NCBI GenBank assembly: GCA_027382625.1
Contig: JAJKFJ010022255.1
Coordinates: forward strand, 124,001 to 188,000
Source of the DNA: Tetmemena sp. SeJ-2015
Lineage: Eukaryota > Ciliophora > Spirotrichea > Sporadotrichida > Oxytrichidae
Length of the DNA: 64,000 bases
Direction of reading: 5' to 3'
Shown: piece after piece, positions 46,501-58,072 of the stretch
Layout: the number at the start of each line of letters is the position of its first letter
Position numbering within the stretch: the first letter of the stretch is position 1
The notes under the pieces: generated by a model
Seen by the model: only the letters and a program-made list of their open reading frames with translations
What the model was told of the DNA's origin: nothing
Databases searched by the model: none
Translations under genes and position numbers: made by a program

Positions 46501-49500
46501 TTGCTTAAATCATGAATATAGAAATAATATTATTCTTTGGCTACAATGAAAATCATACTTATGCTTTAAGTAGAAATGAAAACGAAATTTTTGTAAAATT
46601 TTTTATTTTTGATTTGCTTATTAGATCTACAAATTAGTTCAAACTAACCTTTGGTCATAGAATGTATCATTACTCGAAGGTAGTGAAAAAGAAATTTACT
46701 ACTTGCTCATAAGCTTTAGAGACATAGAAATTCTTTTTGAGTTTTTATAGCAGCTCTTGAAATATTCAACATCAAAACTTTACCATACATACTAAGTTCA
46801 GAGTCCATCGTATCAAATGATAAAAGAAATTTTGCAAGAATGCCTTATGAATTTACATAACTTGCACTGTCTTACTCCCAATCCTTTAGATTAGTTTAAA
46901 TCTACTTCTCAATTAGCAAAATAAAAAAAGAGGAAAAAAGTAAGATCATCAGAATCGAACGAAAAATAAATCACAGAAACTTATCGCAAAATTATTTGCT
47001 AATGTTATTTATAAGAGAGTTATTATTAAGTGTGAATAAACTTATTAAGCTTGGATTATCTCTTAAGAGATTTTTAATCAAAAGTTAAAATTCATTCACA
47101 GTGATATTGTAGAAGTCATTCTTTGTTCGGAATTATGAGGATGCTAGCAGAGGTATCAATCATAAGAACGTTTGATTGTGAAGGATGCTTCTGAGCTTAA
47201 TCATGATTTTCAAACTTCGTGAATATATTTAGCGATGCAACTGGAGGAGGGTCCTGCTTCTGTCCTCTGAATTTGAGCTAATTAGCTGATAGCTTCATGA
47301 GGTTGAGGGCACCACAGTTTTCTCTCTGAAAATAAGTTTGAAAGAAATCACAAAATTTTTTACTCGATATACAAATCTCTAAAGTTATTTGCTTGATTAT
47401 ATATTTGAGTGAAGTGTATGAAATGAACTTACTTGAACCTGAAGTGAAGAGAGAGATTTGAAGATTCCAATCTTTTTATACTCTTATCAATGCTGCCCTC
47501 ATGTGAATGCTCGAAATTTGTTAACACCTTTTATAGAATTCCATTTCATTATTCTGAAGTCTATTAGTGGAAGGAAGTTATTAAAATTTTAACCCAGCTA
47601 AATTTCATATAGTAAATAGCTTTGATTTACTGAATTCCTAAATAGGGCTCATAGACTTTCATTTACTAACTTGAAAATTAAGAAATTTGAGCTTGTGATT
47701 TTTTATTTGGGCTTTGTGATTTTTTTTTAGACTTTGTGATTTTTTTATCAAATTTTGTGATTTTTTGTGATTATTTGTGATTTTTTGTGATTTTTTCTGA
47801 TCTGGGAGGCATTTCTGTTCTCTATTTCTGATCTTGGAGAATTGATAAAATAGTCTCTGTGATTATTTAATCATAGTTAATTTTTGGTTGTGATCATTTT
47901 ATTTTTTGCAAGGAGGAAACCAAAAATGTTTTTTATTTGAGTCAATCGACTTTTCATAAATATAGAAGTGTTCTCACCCTTTTAGCATAGGACTACTGTC
48001 AATGACTACCAAACTTTATTTAGCATATAATCTAATCTTGGGGAACAGCATTTTCATTTTTTATTTTAAAGTCTAATTTGAGTCTTGTTGATACCTTAAG
48101 CAAAAATGAGTTCTCATAAATAACTTTCATTTTTTTATGATATGACTTTTTAATCGCCAATCACATTTGTGATTTTCGTAGTCTTATGATTTTACTTCAG
48201 TTTCTTTAATTGCGAATCGGGAGAAAAACAGAATAAGTTTTAAAGAATTATTTTGATAAGCCCATGTGAGAGAAGAAAGTGATATGATATAATCTGTGAA
48301 TTTTTTTATGGAATGATATCCGGTACTCAATTTAACTCATCCACATCATTTAAACAAAGTTTCTTGAGAAACTTTTGATTTACTTAATGTGAGATCATAA
48401 ATTTATTTCTTGCAACAAAAAAGTGCTTGATCATAGTTTGAGAGAAAAATATCAAATTTATGAATGAGTTCTGAAAGCACTTTTAAATAGTTGAAAAGGT
48501 TTTCTGAATTAATTGATATCAGTTTGTGAGTAAAAAAAAGAGAAGCTAATAAGAAAATATGCTCATTCATAAAAAGTGCTTTTTTAAAATTTTTTTTCAC
48601 ATCTATAAATTAGTTTACAGAAAAGAATTAGTCTAGTTTAAAAAGTTATAATGTCTTTTAATTAAATTATTTTTGGAAGCGTATCGATAGTATTATCTTC
48701 CTTTGCTAATTATCTCATTTGAATATAAATATTAACACCGCGCGGAAATTCCGCGCGATGATTACTAAAATTATTTCGATGCAATCATATAACTTTTCTT
48801 GGATTGAATAAATATTGAATTCAATAAAAAATTTTTATTTTGTTTTATATTCACTAAAGCAACCTATTTTTGCTTTAATCTGTATTATCAATAAAATAGA
48901 TCAGAACTCTTATTTAAAGTTGTTAATGACTAAGCATTATTTTCAGATTAAATTATATGAAAGAGTTTATTAAAATTTCTAGAAATAATATGTTCAGGTT
49001 GAATGAATTAAGAAGTTTGTATATGAAGCATTGATGCCTTAATGAATTTAGAAAATAAGCAAAAACTATTTAAAAACATATTACTTTAAGATAAATATTA
49101 AATTCAATTACTAAATTGCAGTCTTAGATTTCTTACTTGTTTACGGAAGATAGGATATATAGTTCCTTATTTCCTGCATGGTGCATCTCGTTAGTTTATG
49201 TTTTATAAATGAAATAATAGATTACTAATTGAGCAATAATAAGATCGAGCGAGGATTGATTAAACTTTATATTACCCTCCAAATTCTCTCTATTTTTACT
49301 AATTTAAATAGATGTGGTCTAAAATAAAAAGAGGTCTATAAAGGGTTGGCTGTTGACGTAACTTTATAAATTAAATTTATTAACCTGACATGTTTGTGAA
49401 TATGGAGTTGACAATCCCTAAAATAATTTAAACATTTTAAAATTTAAAATTTTAATCCCTAGATCGCCCTTGTGGTATTTGAGAGTCAAGATAGCTCCTC

Positions 49501-52500
49501 TGGTGATGTTAGGAGCATAGTCAAATATGAAATTGTTGTTGAAGTCAATCCATCAAGAGTCACATTCACTGCACTTTCAGCATCAAATAATAATATATAG
49601 AACATAGATGCAGCCTAAAGAAAGCTAATCTAGCAATGGATCAAATTCATAGTCATAATCTTAAAACAAAAAGATGCTCATTTCAGTGTTCGCTAAGTAA
49701 TCATCCCAACCAATACTGTAAAGCTAAATCTTCAAACCAGCTGTAGTTGTGTAATTTACAATCTATAAATAGATCATCATGCTTTAATTGATTTTTAATA
49801 GATAAATAAAAATGAGCTTAAGAATTAAAGATATGGTATAATTATAATTTCTAAGATTCCAATAAAACTCTCTAAGTGTCTCTCCGTTATTTGAGAAACT
49901 TTCCTCAACCAGATGAATGTATGATACTCCTCTTATATCTAGTATGCCTTCATTAAAATTATGAATCAATATTTTAAATTGTTAGCACCAAAGTTATAGT
50001 CATACTAATTCTAACTGAACTCAATCTTGTTAGCACTTATTATCTTATCCTTGAATGTAATGGCTCTTGCGAAACTTATTGGTACCTCCGAATCATAGGC
50101 TCCATCTGGTTGCGTCTAAGGCTAAGGTCTGTCAAGAGCATCTGAGTTAGGTTCCTTCTCACAAGACATCTGAACAACACCACCTCCATAGAAAGGACAT
50201 CCAAAATTACAATAAACTATTAATGTAACAACTTAATTATGGGAGAAGGTGTTTAGGGATACAATAACTCCTCCACAAGGCACAAATGAAGTATCTGTGT
50301 TATAAGACCAATCGCCATAACTGCTGTAGTATCGTTTTATGTTAATGGCGCTACTCCCCAAATAAGCAAAATTTTGATAGAATGTATTCAAATAATAGTG
50401 AGAAGATATCTAATTCAAAAGATAAAAGGATTTTTAATTGCCAGTAACTAAAATATTTTAAACTAAGACTCCTGTTTTAACATAATCAGTGTACTCTTTC
50501 TTTCCTTCTATGTAGATAACTCCCTTGAATACTGAATTTCCCTTGAACCTATTGTTTTAGCAAATAATTAAAAGTTAATTTAAGTTTTTGATAGTTATAG
50601 TGTCTTTGTTATATTGAATGGATATTAAGTGCTTGTGCTAGACATATGATCTCGTTTTTCCATCATTCGATTGGAAAATTAAATAAATTTCTTTATAAAT
50701 AAAATCATAAAATCATTTGAAATAATTTGGTAGATTCTAATAATCAAATAAAAATTAGTATTATTTACTCTTTGTAAATACAAATGAGAGAACTTTTGAA
50801 TGATGATCATAAAAATAGAATTTAATTTATTGGTTATAATTTAACTTTTTAAATAAATTAATTTCTAAAATGAGATACTCATCACTATCTTTGTCGTACT
50901 CAAACAAGTAATCTTTTTCGAAAAAGATGTTGCAACCAGTGTCAAATCCCAGTATGTTGATAATTATACACATTTAATTTATTTATTTTTGCCCTCAAAC
51001 AAACTATCCTGAATCACAAAATAAAATTACAACTGGGCCATTGAAATTTTGGAGCTGAACAATTTTTCCATGATGATGCATCCCATAGAAGGGATTGACC
51101 ATGGCTACTGAATTTTATTATCTTAAAAAGTAACCGAAGTTTAAGAAACTGCTAATAATATTAATATGATAGATATTTGCTATCTTATATAGTAAGACTG
51201 AAGCAATCTGAGCTACAAGTTAGGGTAGCCTTGGTTTCATCGTCATAGATTCTATTATAGACCGTCATCTACAACTAATTATAGACATTAAGCTTTCTCT
51301 ATTTTAATAACAAAATGCGAAAATAAAAAAACAATTATTTTGGCCTTTAACAAATATTTTTGAGATCCAAATCAATATTTTTTACATTTTTTGAATAGAT
51401 TGATGGTTAAATGTCTATAAGTCTGAACTGATAAAAATAACAGATAGTTTTCTTAAGGATTAGTCATATTTATTGCTTTAGGCTCAAATTAAATCTTAAA
51501 TTTATATTAAATTTAATTAAAAATAATTAACCAAAAGTTTAATTTAAAAATTCCTTATATTTCAAGGAATTATTTTGAAATATTAAGAGCATTTAAGTTA
51601 ATTAAAATTGAGTGTAGTAATTTCGAATAACAGATCCATCTATTAAATATATAATTATAGGTATATAAATGAGATCCACAAGTAGAGAACTTATCAAATA
51701 AGCTGTTCTTAAAATATTTAAATCAATGGCCTTAATTTTTTAATTTACTGAGTCCTTAATGATTATATGGCTTCCATAGTCGTTTGTCTCTATCATAGAG
51801 CTGAAATCCAGCAAGAAGTTCCTGAATTCGCAACCCTATTAACTGTATAATAAATTAAAGACCTACATCAATAGTTAGAGTTGCAGGAGCAGTCAACTTT
51901 GACTCTGAAGAATAAAATAAATATAGACCGAATAAGTTTAAGTGACATCAAAATCCGTATTTAAGATAAAATATCGTAGAGCCATTTAGCTTTATACCAA
52001 GATTGGTATCGTTTATTATTTCAAATAATTTTTCATTTAAGTTTATAAAGCTCCTTCTTACATAGAGAAACTATGGCTTTTGAAGATTAAAAGCATTTTA
52101 CTGTTCCCTTTGTTCCATTAAATATATTTTTTCTTAAGAGAGAAGCAGATAGGCAAGCAAGTTTTTAAGTCAACTTAATTGCCTCGTTTAATTTTTATTC
52201 TATAAATTTGAATTGTAAAAGCTATTATAAATCTATATATTTCATAATAAGATAAGTCAAACTTAATGAAGTAGCCGCCATCTGCAATGTTACATATCTC
52301 TGATCTACCAATTTATCAAATATGAGAAGAATAAACTATACGGCTGTTTATAGTCAAACATGCAATAATTTTGATAAGTTTTTCCAAAGTCAACAAGAAC
52401 AAAATTCATTCAAATATTATTCATTAAAATTAAACTACTATCGTAAAATGATAAAGAAATTTTTGATTAAATAACTTAAAGCTTAAATTGTAAATAGTAA

Positions 52501-55500
52501 AATTATTCTATGTAAAATTAAGAGTAAAAGTATCTTCTTTGATCTCACAGCATCTCGCAAATGAAGTTAAGCACTCGGGAATACTGTCCTCAGCATTTGA
52601 ATCTAATGAATAAGTAAAGCTAGAATACTTACAGACGACAGAATCTAGACTATCTATGATGAGATTTTTCATAGTAAGGCCAGCTCCTACTAGGATCTTA
52701 AACTTAGTTCCTATCTTATTATAGATAGTTAGCTTGTTTCCATCAGTTACGCAAAGACTGTCGGAGGAGTCTAATGAACAGAAGTATGGCTGAATATTGA
52801 GGACTATATTTTGGACGGGTATTGAAGTTCTGAATGGACTGAAAGTAATAGCATAGGATCTGAGAATGAAGTGATCTCCCTTCAGAAGGTAAATGTTCAC
52901 TGAGCAAGTATTTATTACTTGAGCGCAAACTTCATTCACTCGAATCAAAGCATCCATTATTTAACTTAAATGTTAGAATAAAATGATAACAAAAATAGAT
53001 TACATTTAATCTAAAGAAAATTTTAAAAAAAGATTTGTAATCATAAATTTTATGATCTTCAATTTAGTAACTAGCTTTTAATCAATTTAATAATTCTGCC
53101 TTTATTTATGATTTAATTTGAAGTATTTATTCCTATTTTTAAAATTTATTGAGCTAAAGGGATTTGCTCTGGATCCATCCTAACCGCTAACATCGTACTG
53201 TGGATCAGTTTCTGCTTTGACAAAGATATTTTATTGTTGACTATTGGTGTCTTTAGCATAACATCTTCCAAATGTTTCAGCAATAGTATCAGTCTAAATT
53301 TACTTGTTAGAGTATATATTACCAGCAAGTAGAAGTCTCCTGGGCATTTAGTGCACTAATCTGCATCTGGACCCATACATTAAACCTAATTTATTCATTT
53401 TTGGATTTTTATATCCTTTTAATATATAGTGATATACATTTTAGGTAAAGCTAATTTCAAAGCTATTATCTATAATTTGTTCCTAATAGATCTGAAAGAA
53501 TATTTTTTACTTTTTAAATGGACCTAATAATTCTCAAGTTCTATAAATCAAACTTTTGTAAAGATAGCAATTACATTTAAAGAATGACAACAGACATTAA
53601 ATTTGATAATAAGTTATAGAGGAGCATTCAACAATTCTATTAAAAATAATTTTGTCTTATTAATCTACTATTAAAAAATAGCTTCACTTAAACGGTTTCC
53701 CAAAGTTAACTAAATGTTATTTATTACATTCTTCAGTAAAAGATTTAAAATTTAGCAATCGACAAATTTAAATTTTAAAATTTAAAAAATTTTAAATTTA
53801 AAAAATTAAAAAAATTTTATATTTCTTTTAAAAGGGCCCATTAAAAATTAAATTTTTAAAAAACAAAAGTTTTAAAAAAAAAAAAAATTTTTCAATTTTT
53901 TAATTTTCTTTTTAAAAAAAATTTTGTTTTTTTTTTAAATCCAAAAATTTAAAAAATAAAAAAAAATTTAAAATTTAAAAAGAATTTAAAATTTAAAAAA
54001 AAAAATAAAGTTTTTTAAAATAAAGATAAAAACAAAATTCTTTTTAACAAAAATAAAATTTTTTAAAAATAACAAAATTTTTTTTAAAAAATTTACCTTT
54101 ATTTTTTTTTAGGAGAGAGAAAATTTTTTTATTTAAGAATAAAAATATTTATAAATTTTTTAAATTTCAAAAATTTGATTTTTAAATCTTAAGAAATTTT
54201 TAAAATTTTAAAAAATAAAAATATTTTTTAAATTCAAATTCAATATTTTAATTAATTAAGTTTCCCTATGTTTAAATCCTTTTTGAGCATCCTATGCAAT
54301 TTTAAATTAATTTTCTTTTTTTCCATACCTTTTGTGTTTCCAGCTTTGTTTTTAAAAAATTTTTTTTTCCAATTAATTTTGGAATTAAAAAAGCTTTTAT
54401 TTTATTAATTTAAAAAAATTTGTTTTTAAATTTTTTAAAAAATTAAAAAAACTTTTTTTATTTTAAAAAGAAAAACCATGTGTTTTTTATAAAATTAAAA
54501 AATTTGAAAAAGTTTTTAATTTTATCAAAATTAATTTCCCAAATTTATTTTTTTTTCCTAATGCCCCTTTTTAAAAAATTTTTATATGTTACTTAAATAT
54601 GTAGAAAAAGTTCCCAAACCCAATTTAAAATAAATAAATGTTGAAAAAAATAAAATTTTTAAATTTAACAAAAAATTTTTAAGCTGCGGGTGTTTTAAAG
54701 TATTTCAAGTCATTAGAAAACCCCAAAAAAAAAAACAAACAAAAAACCACAAAAAAAAACAAAACACACAAAAAACAAAAAAAAACCCCCAACCCAACCC
54801 ACAAAAAAAAACAAAAAAAAAAAAAAAAACCCCAAACAAAAAAAAAAAAAAAACAACACCAAAACAAACAAAAAAAACCCAACCCAAAAAAACCAAAAAA
54901 AAAAAACAAAAAAAAAAACAAAACAAAAAAAAAAACACACAAAAAAACATTAAAAAATTTAGTTTTAAAATTTTTGAAAAGAAAGCACCCCTTTGTTTTT
55001 GCAAAATTTAATTAAAAAAAACTAAATTAATTAAAAATTTTCCAAAAATATAAAATTTTAAAAAGGAAAAAAAATTTTAATATTAAAAAAATTTTAAAAG
55101 AATTTTTAATAAATTACCCAAAGCATTTGTTGCTCCACCCCCAAAATCTTATAAAAATAACTTTCAACGCACATTTTAAACCCTTAATAAATTATTTAAA
55201 TCCTATAATAGATCATATTAAAGTTTGGATCAATATTATTAGATAAAGAAAGGCATATGAAGACGGATATATAAGTTTTTCAGAACTTTACTTTTACTAT
55301 AAAATCCGCTTTTGATGTATTGTTGAATTTTTAAAAGATAGATTAATTTAGTGCTTCAATTTTTAAGAAGAAAAACTGAAATCATAAAGATTTTCATAAA
55401 TCCTATAATCCGAGATGTTTGAGTAAGGTTACTTTAATAATTATCTTATCAATTATAAAATATAATTATTTCTCAATATAATTCTATGTTCTATATATAT

Positions 55501-58072
55501 ATAGTTCAAAATCGTGAAATAAGTTATTTAATTTAATTAAAATGATAATTATATAACAAGTTCTTATACTGATTTAATTAAGAATTAACCTCATTAAAAA
55601 TTTAATCATAGATTACCCAAATGTTCAAATTAATTGTTTCCACTAATTTTAATTTTCCCTGCATAAGAATATTTCTTCTTTAGTTCTTTTCTTTATTTAA
55701 TTGACTCGCATAGTTCTTTAAAAAAGGTAGTTTTTAATTTTAAAAAAAAATAAATAGTTTTGATTGAACATTGGAATTTGTTATCATTGCAAGTGAGACA
55801 ATTATCTGCGGCACATTAAAAACTCTTCTTAACTTTAATTGAATGAATTATAATTCTAAATTATTATTATTGATATATATTATAATCGAAGATTTGTAAA
55901 ATATGGGTTTTGATTTAGTGCAATATCCGTTATTGCTAACTTTGTAGCCAATATCGCAAGCAGTGCAAGTGGAAGAGTCATCTACCTTTCCTTGCAAGCA
56001 ATGATCCAATTCTGGGTCGATAGTATTTATCTTGCAAGTGAAGGAATAGTCAGCCGTTGGTTCACTATAGTCCCTAAATGGTTCTCCACAGTCGTAGCAA
56101 ATGCTAGTATCTTAGTCGTTGCAAACATTACACGCACCCAAATTCTGACACTCTATTATATTCAAAATTAATAGCAAATCAGTTGTTGGCTTAAAATAGA
56201 TAGACAAAAATTTATTCGAAATTACCTTCGCAAACTTTTAAGAATGATCTCTTATAAAAGTATATTATAAATTAATTTTGAAATTAATTTTAAAAAAATC
56301 TGATTATGATTTAATTTGCAAACCAAATCATTCTTCTTTTTAATGATTTTTGTTTTATTTCAAAGTTTGTAGCTCTATGAATAAAAGTTCTACTTATTTT
56401 TTATTATAAACTTAATAAAAATGCATTTATTATATTTTCTTTATAAATTGTACATTTAAAAAACTTTGAAGTTGTAGTCATAGTATTCTGCAAAAATTAA
56501 TTAAGTTAATTCATAATTTGCTGGAGAATCTTTTTATTAATATATTTATTTTCTGGACTAAATTTTTATCATAATTCTTGACTTAAATTTAACCTGATTT
56601 TTTTTAAGTTTTATTATTATTTATTAAAAAAAATCTCCATTATATATATTTCCAACATTTATGATAGGTAAGCTCATTTCTACATCATAGAAATTATTTA
56701 TAAATTAGATTAAATGCAACAAAATATTGAGAAAATTATATCATAATAGATGAATCAAATAAAAAACTAGTTAATTAATCATAGCTATAATTTTAGTTTT
56801 AATAATAAGAATAATTTTTATTTATTTTATTAATTCTGTGATTTAATTGACCCACCCTTGTGTGAAATTATTTGCAGCCACGCAAGATTCACAGCCCCAA
56901 TTTAAATTGCAAGAGGTGCAATATTTTCCACAAGATTTGCATTTCCTTGAGACTGGATCATTAATATATTAGTAGTTTGTTAAACTCATTTCAAATGAAT
57001 TATCTCATAAGCAATTCAATTAAAGTATAGTGAACAATCAGGAACACAAAATATTCAATTAACTTATTTATAAATTTAAAATGCTTTTGAATTTTAAGCA
57101 TTTAATCATTATTTTTATTAAAGCCAAATTACAGCGAAGATATCCTGAAGAAGAATTATATTAAGTCCTTAGATTTACAAAATCTATAACTATAATTAAA
57201 CTTAAAATTAATATAACAAATTAAAAGTTATTGAAAATTTAAATTTTATGAAGTAGATAAAAATGTGTGAATTAGATAGCCTAAAATTAAAGTTTAAGTT
57301 AATCTTAAAGTTATCTCAACATAAATATTAAATCTCTGAAAAATTTAAATTTTCTGTATGCATTTTAAGATAATTTCATATAAAATACCTATTGTAATTT
57401 ATTTTGGAATTTAATTTTAAATAGAGCAAATTTAAAATGTGAGTTCAGAAGGATAATTTTCCTGGCCCACTTCTGTCTTGTTTTAAAGCAAGAAGAAATC
57501 CTCAGAGCACATTAAGCATTCATTTTTAAATCATATTTAATTTTTAAAGCACTTGATATAAGTGAGACCTCCATTTGCTTCTGCTTTACAAGCTGAGCAT
57601 CCATAAACAGCTCCATCACAACCTAAAATATTTCCATTTCAATCAAAATTATTCCCCAAAAAAAGACCTTTTTCTCTCTAGTTTAATAAATAAGAAAACT
57701 TACTTCTACAGTTTCCATAATCATCTCTGTATCCCATGGGCTCGTTGCCTAAAAAGATTAATGACATGCAAAATTTGGACTGATTATAAATGAATTCTAT
57801 TTTCTATAATCTTTGAAAATAGTATGCTTATTTGCAACAACAATTTCCATTAATTTCTAAACCCTTTTTTAATGTACTAAATATTCTAATAGAATACACC
57901 CCTCTAAAATGTGTTACAGCCTGTATCTAGAATCCACTCTAAGTAACCAAACACAGTTATTGCTTAGATAAATTTTATTTTACAAATCAAGATTTAAAGC
58001 AAATTTTAATACTCACATCACACTTAGGATGAATAAAATAGAAACCAAGAAGTTAAATCTGAAGTTCGACAT
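26854..58072 (-). CDS. giant secreted-side beta-helix / multi-pass membrane protein, germline gene in many MDSs
   Basis: The order on the minus strand is: signal peptide at 58072 (MSNFRFNFLVSILFILSVM), furin-like Cys-rich pieces (55.9-57.9 kb), a Cys-containing domain (52.5-53.4 kb), beta-helix repeats with GGAIY-type turns (31.7-51.9 kb), a Ser-rich and EGF/Cys region (30.9-31.7 kb), a multi-pass membrane region (28.9-30.7 kb), and an acidic Gln-rich tail ending LSTHQGDQD at TGA 26854-26856. Coding blocks are about 60-450 bp and alternate with IESs that are nearly all A/T. Such proteins are known in ciliates, probably at the cell surface; the role is unknown. No scrambling was noticed. That all blocks form one gene is inferred from domain order and the paralogue upstream. 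Confidence 0.65.
28950..31662 (-). other. Ser/EGF-like and membrane region of the giant gene
   Basis: Block 31378-31662 encodes VYKLEGVTFTASPGFNYTLS, a Ser run and LRECELGESFTESG. Then come CDPCTEGSTYSLVKMTQPGD, CPTTQAVCNGGANIGP and GTCQTGYQGILCADCRPGYS. Membrane helices follow, including LVLFGILPLLLTIISYVVWA, WGMGIPLFSFILLM and FRGYKLRFYYWETVIMYRKI followed by FLIFVQVFLV. This loop-helix signature is shared with the paralogue at 61.9-62.4 kb almost residue for residue. Confidence 0.75.
33348..33709 (+). CDS. unidentified basic protein encoded in the 0.96-kb element
   Basis: ATG 33348 (MADLEQQCIEQRWLFIDKFS) to TGA 33707-33709, with one one-base break near 33600. It has many charged and aromatic residues: QQLFKCEKDPSNRFMAMRHK, YYRIHSGQSWLHEWERTNKM, YFKQGISKSQMRRIFGKGRF. 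Coding-like sequence continues in another frame up to about 34100 (LLERSRQPLRHFFIAYAKFQ then KAFASFSQKQ), so the full product may be about 240 residues after an intron or sequencing break. It is basic and nucleic-acid-binding in character, but no known transposase motif was recognised. Confidence 0.45.
33736..33800 (+). repeat. three-copy tandem repeat inside the 0.96-kb element
   Basis: Units of about 22-25 bp, GGTGCGAATTGGGGTGGTCA and variants, occur three times in a row just after the ORF stop. The unit is G-rich in an A/T-rich neighbourhood. Confidence 0.8.
45909..45980 (+). repeat. left terminal inverted repeat of the 3.4-kb element
   Basis: Matches the reverse complement of 49227-49300 with only a few single-base differences and gaps. 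The core GTTTAATCAATCCTCGCTCG is identical in both arms. Confidence 0.85.
46443..46482. repeat. perfect 40-bp GC-rich palindrome
   Basis: The left arm ACCGCGCGGAAATTCCGCGC is exactly reverse-complementary to the right arm. It lies 534 bp inside the left end of the 3.4-kb element and is a CpG-rich island in very A/T-rich DNA. It could form a cruciform or hairpin. Confidence 0.95.
47116..47325 (-). CDS. 70-codon coding-like exon inside the 3.4-kb element
   Basis: An open frame preceded by an acceptor-like TTTTCAG and ending at TGA 47116-47118. It reads RENCGALNLMKLSANQLKFR then GQKQDPPPVASLNIFTKFEN and ends NKE. A possible donor (GTAAG) lies at 47432, with coding-like sequence upstream to about 47600 (MRAALIRVQKDWNLQISLF), although the join is one base out of phase. 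No family was recognised. Confidence 0.3.
47690..47800 (+). repeat. TTTGTGATTTTTT short tandem repeats
   Basis: Seven or so imperfect copies of a 12-22 bp unit built on TTTGTGATTTTTT, inside the 3.4-kb element. Confidence 0.8.
48737..48757. repeat. half-copy of the GC-rich palindrome
   Basis: ACCGCGCGGAAATTCCGCGC plus G, the same 20 bases as one arm of the 40-bp palindrome and itself an inverted repeat around one central base. It lies 543 bp inside the right end, mirroring the 534-bp position of the full copy at the left. Confidence 0.95.
49227..49300 (-). repeat. right terminal inverted repeat of the 3.4-kb element
   Basis: Inverse copy of 45909-45980. It is followed by AATTT, the presumed target duplication. 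Confidence 0.85.
52508..52957 (-). other. longest single coding block of the giant gene
   Basis: A 149-codon open block rich in Cys and hydrophobic residues, with stretches such as TCSVNIYLLKGDHFILRSYA and GAGLTMKNLIIDSLDSVVC. The pattern of short beta strands and turns suits the entry to a right-handed beta-helix. A neighbouring block near 53150-53390 encodes CMGPDADQCTKCPGDFYLL and TIAETFGRCYAKDTNSQQQN. Confidence 0.6.
53755..55140. repeat. homopolymer-rich low-complexity tract
   Basis: About 1.4 kb built almost wholly from A and T runs, with scattered CC and GGG. The texture differs from the IESs on both sides. The apparent Phe-rich open frames on its minus strand are composition artefacts. 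It separates two Cys-containing coding regions of the giant gene. It may be natural low-complexity IES or a poorly polished part of the assembly. Confidence 0.6.
54717..54949. repeat. 233-bp tract of only A and C
   Basis: No G or T occurs in this stretch, so the other strand is only G and T. Groups such as ACCCC, AACCCAACCCA and CCCCAAA recall a degraded telomere-type C/A strand, but a clean C4A4 register is absent. Confidence 0.85.
55880..58072 (-). other. N-terminal blocks of the giant gene: signal peptide and Cys-rich region
   Basis: Block 58015-58072 is the signal peptide. Near 57900-57960 FGYLEWILDTGCNTFQRGVF can be read, near 57700-57750 GNEPMGYRDDYGNC, and near 57540-57625 GCDGAVYGCSACKAEANGGL followed by TYIKCF. 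Further Cys-rich blocks lie near 56840-56980 and 55910-56160. The intervening DNA is about 80% A+T with no open frame. Confidence 0.6.

Larger units (their letters stand above)
45909..49300. mobile_element. 3.4-kb inverted-repeat element with 5-bp target duplication
   Basis: Terminal inverted repeats of about 72-74 bp (45909-45980 and 49227-49300) are nearly identical, starting AGTAAAAATAGAGAGAATTT. The 5-bp sequence AATTT flanks it on both sides (45904-45908 and 49301-49305), as expected for a target duplication. Diverged similarity extends roughly 50 bp further inward on both ends. It lies between two beta-helix coding blocks of the giant gene, so it would be removed with the IES. No transposase was recognised; a 70-codon frame at 47116-47325 is the only coding-like part. 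It may be a degenerate or non-autonomous DNA transposon. Confidence 0.75.
31700..51900 (-). other. beta-helix repeat blocks of the giant gene
   Basis: Many short blocks show the parallel beta-helix pattern with Gly-Gly-Ala/Val turns. Examples are 34921-35062 (FGGAIYLSGESILSLLSSTI then ASFIGGALYSQSF), 33061-33233 (GGAIYCFDFI and SALSGGAIAFLFS), 32076-32303 (NKSGGAIYWNDE), 41909-42094 (STEGKGGAFLIDC and SGGAAGSIVYLI), 45690-45830 and 49440-49620 (NITRGAILTLKYHKGD). Blocks are usually 60-250 bp and the eliminated DNA between them 50-600 bp. Around 39-41 kb and 44-45.6 kb few blocks are convincing. Confidence 0.6.

Noticed and set aside
47690..47800. CRISPR-like or regulatory repeat array
   Set aside because: Irregular T-rich simple repeats without unique spacers in a eukaryotic genome.
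48403..48600. Minus-strand 65-codon open frame in the 3.4-kb element
   Set aside because: A/T-driven composition, no motif, and no support from splice signals or similarity between arms.
45909..49300. A TBE (telomere-bearing) transposon
   Set aside because: The ends lack C4A4 repeats and none of the three TBE proteins is visible.
54679..55004. Phe/Gly-rich open frames on the minus strand
   Set aside because: They are translations of the A/C-only tract read as G/T codons and have no coding signal.
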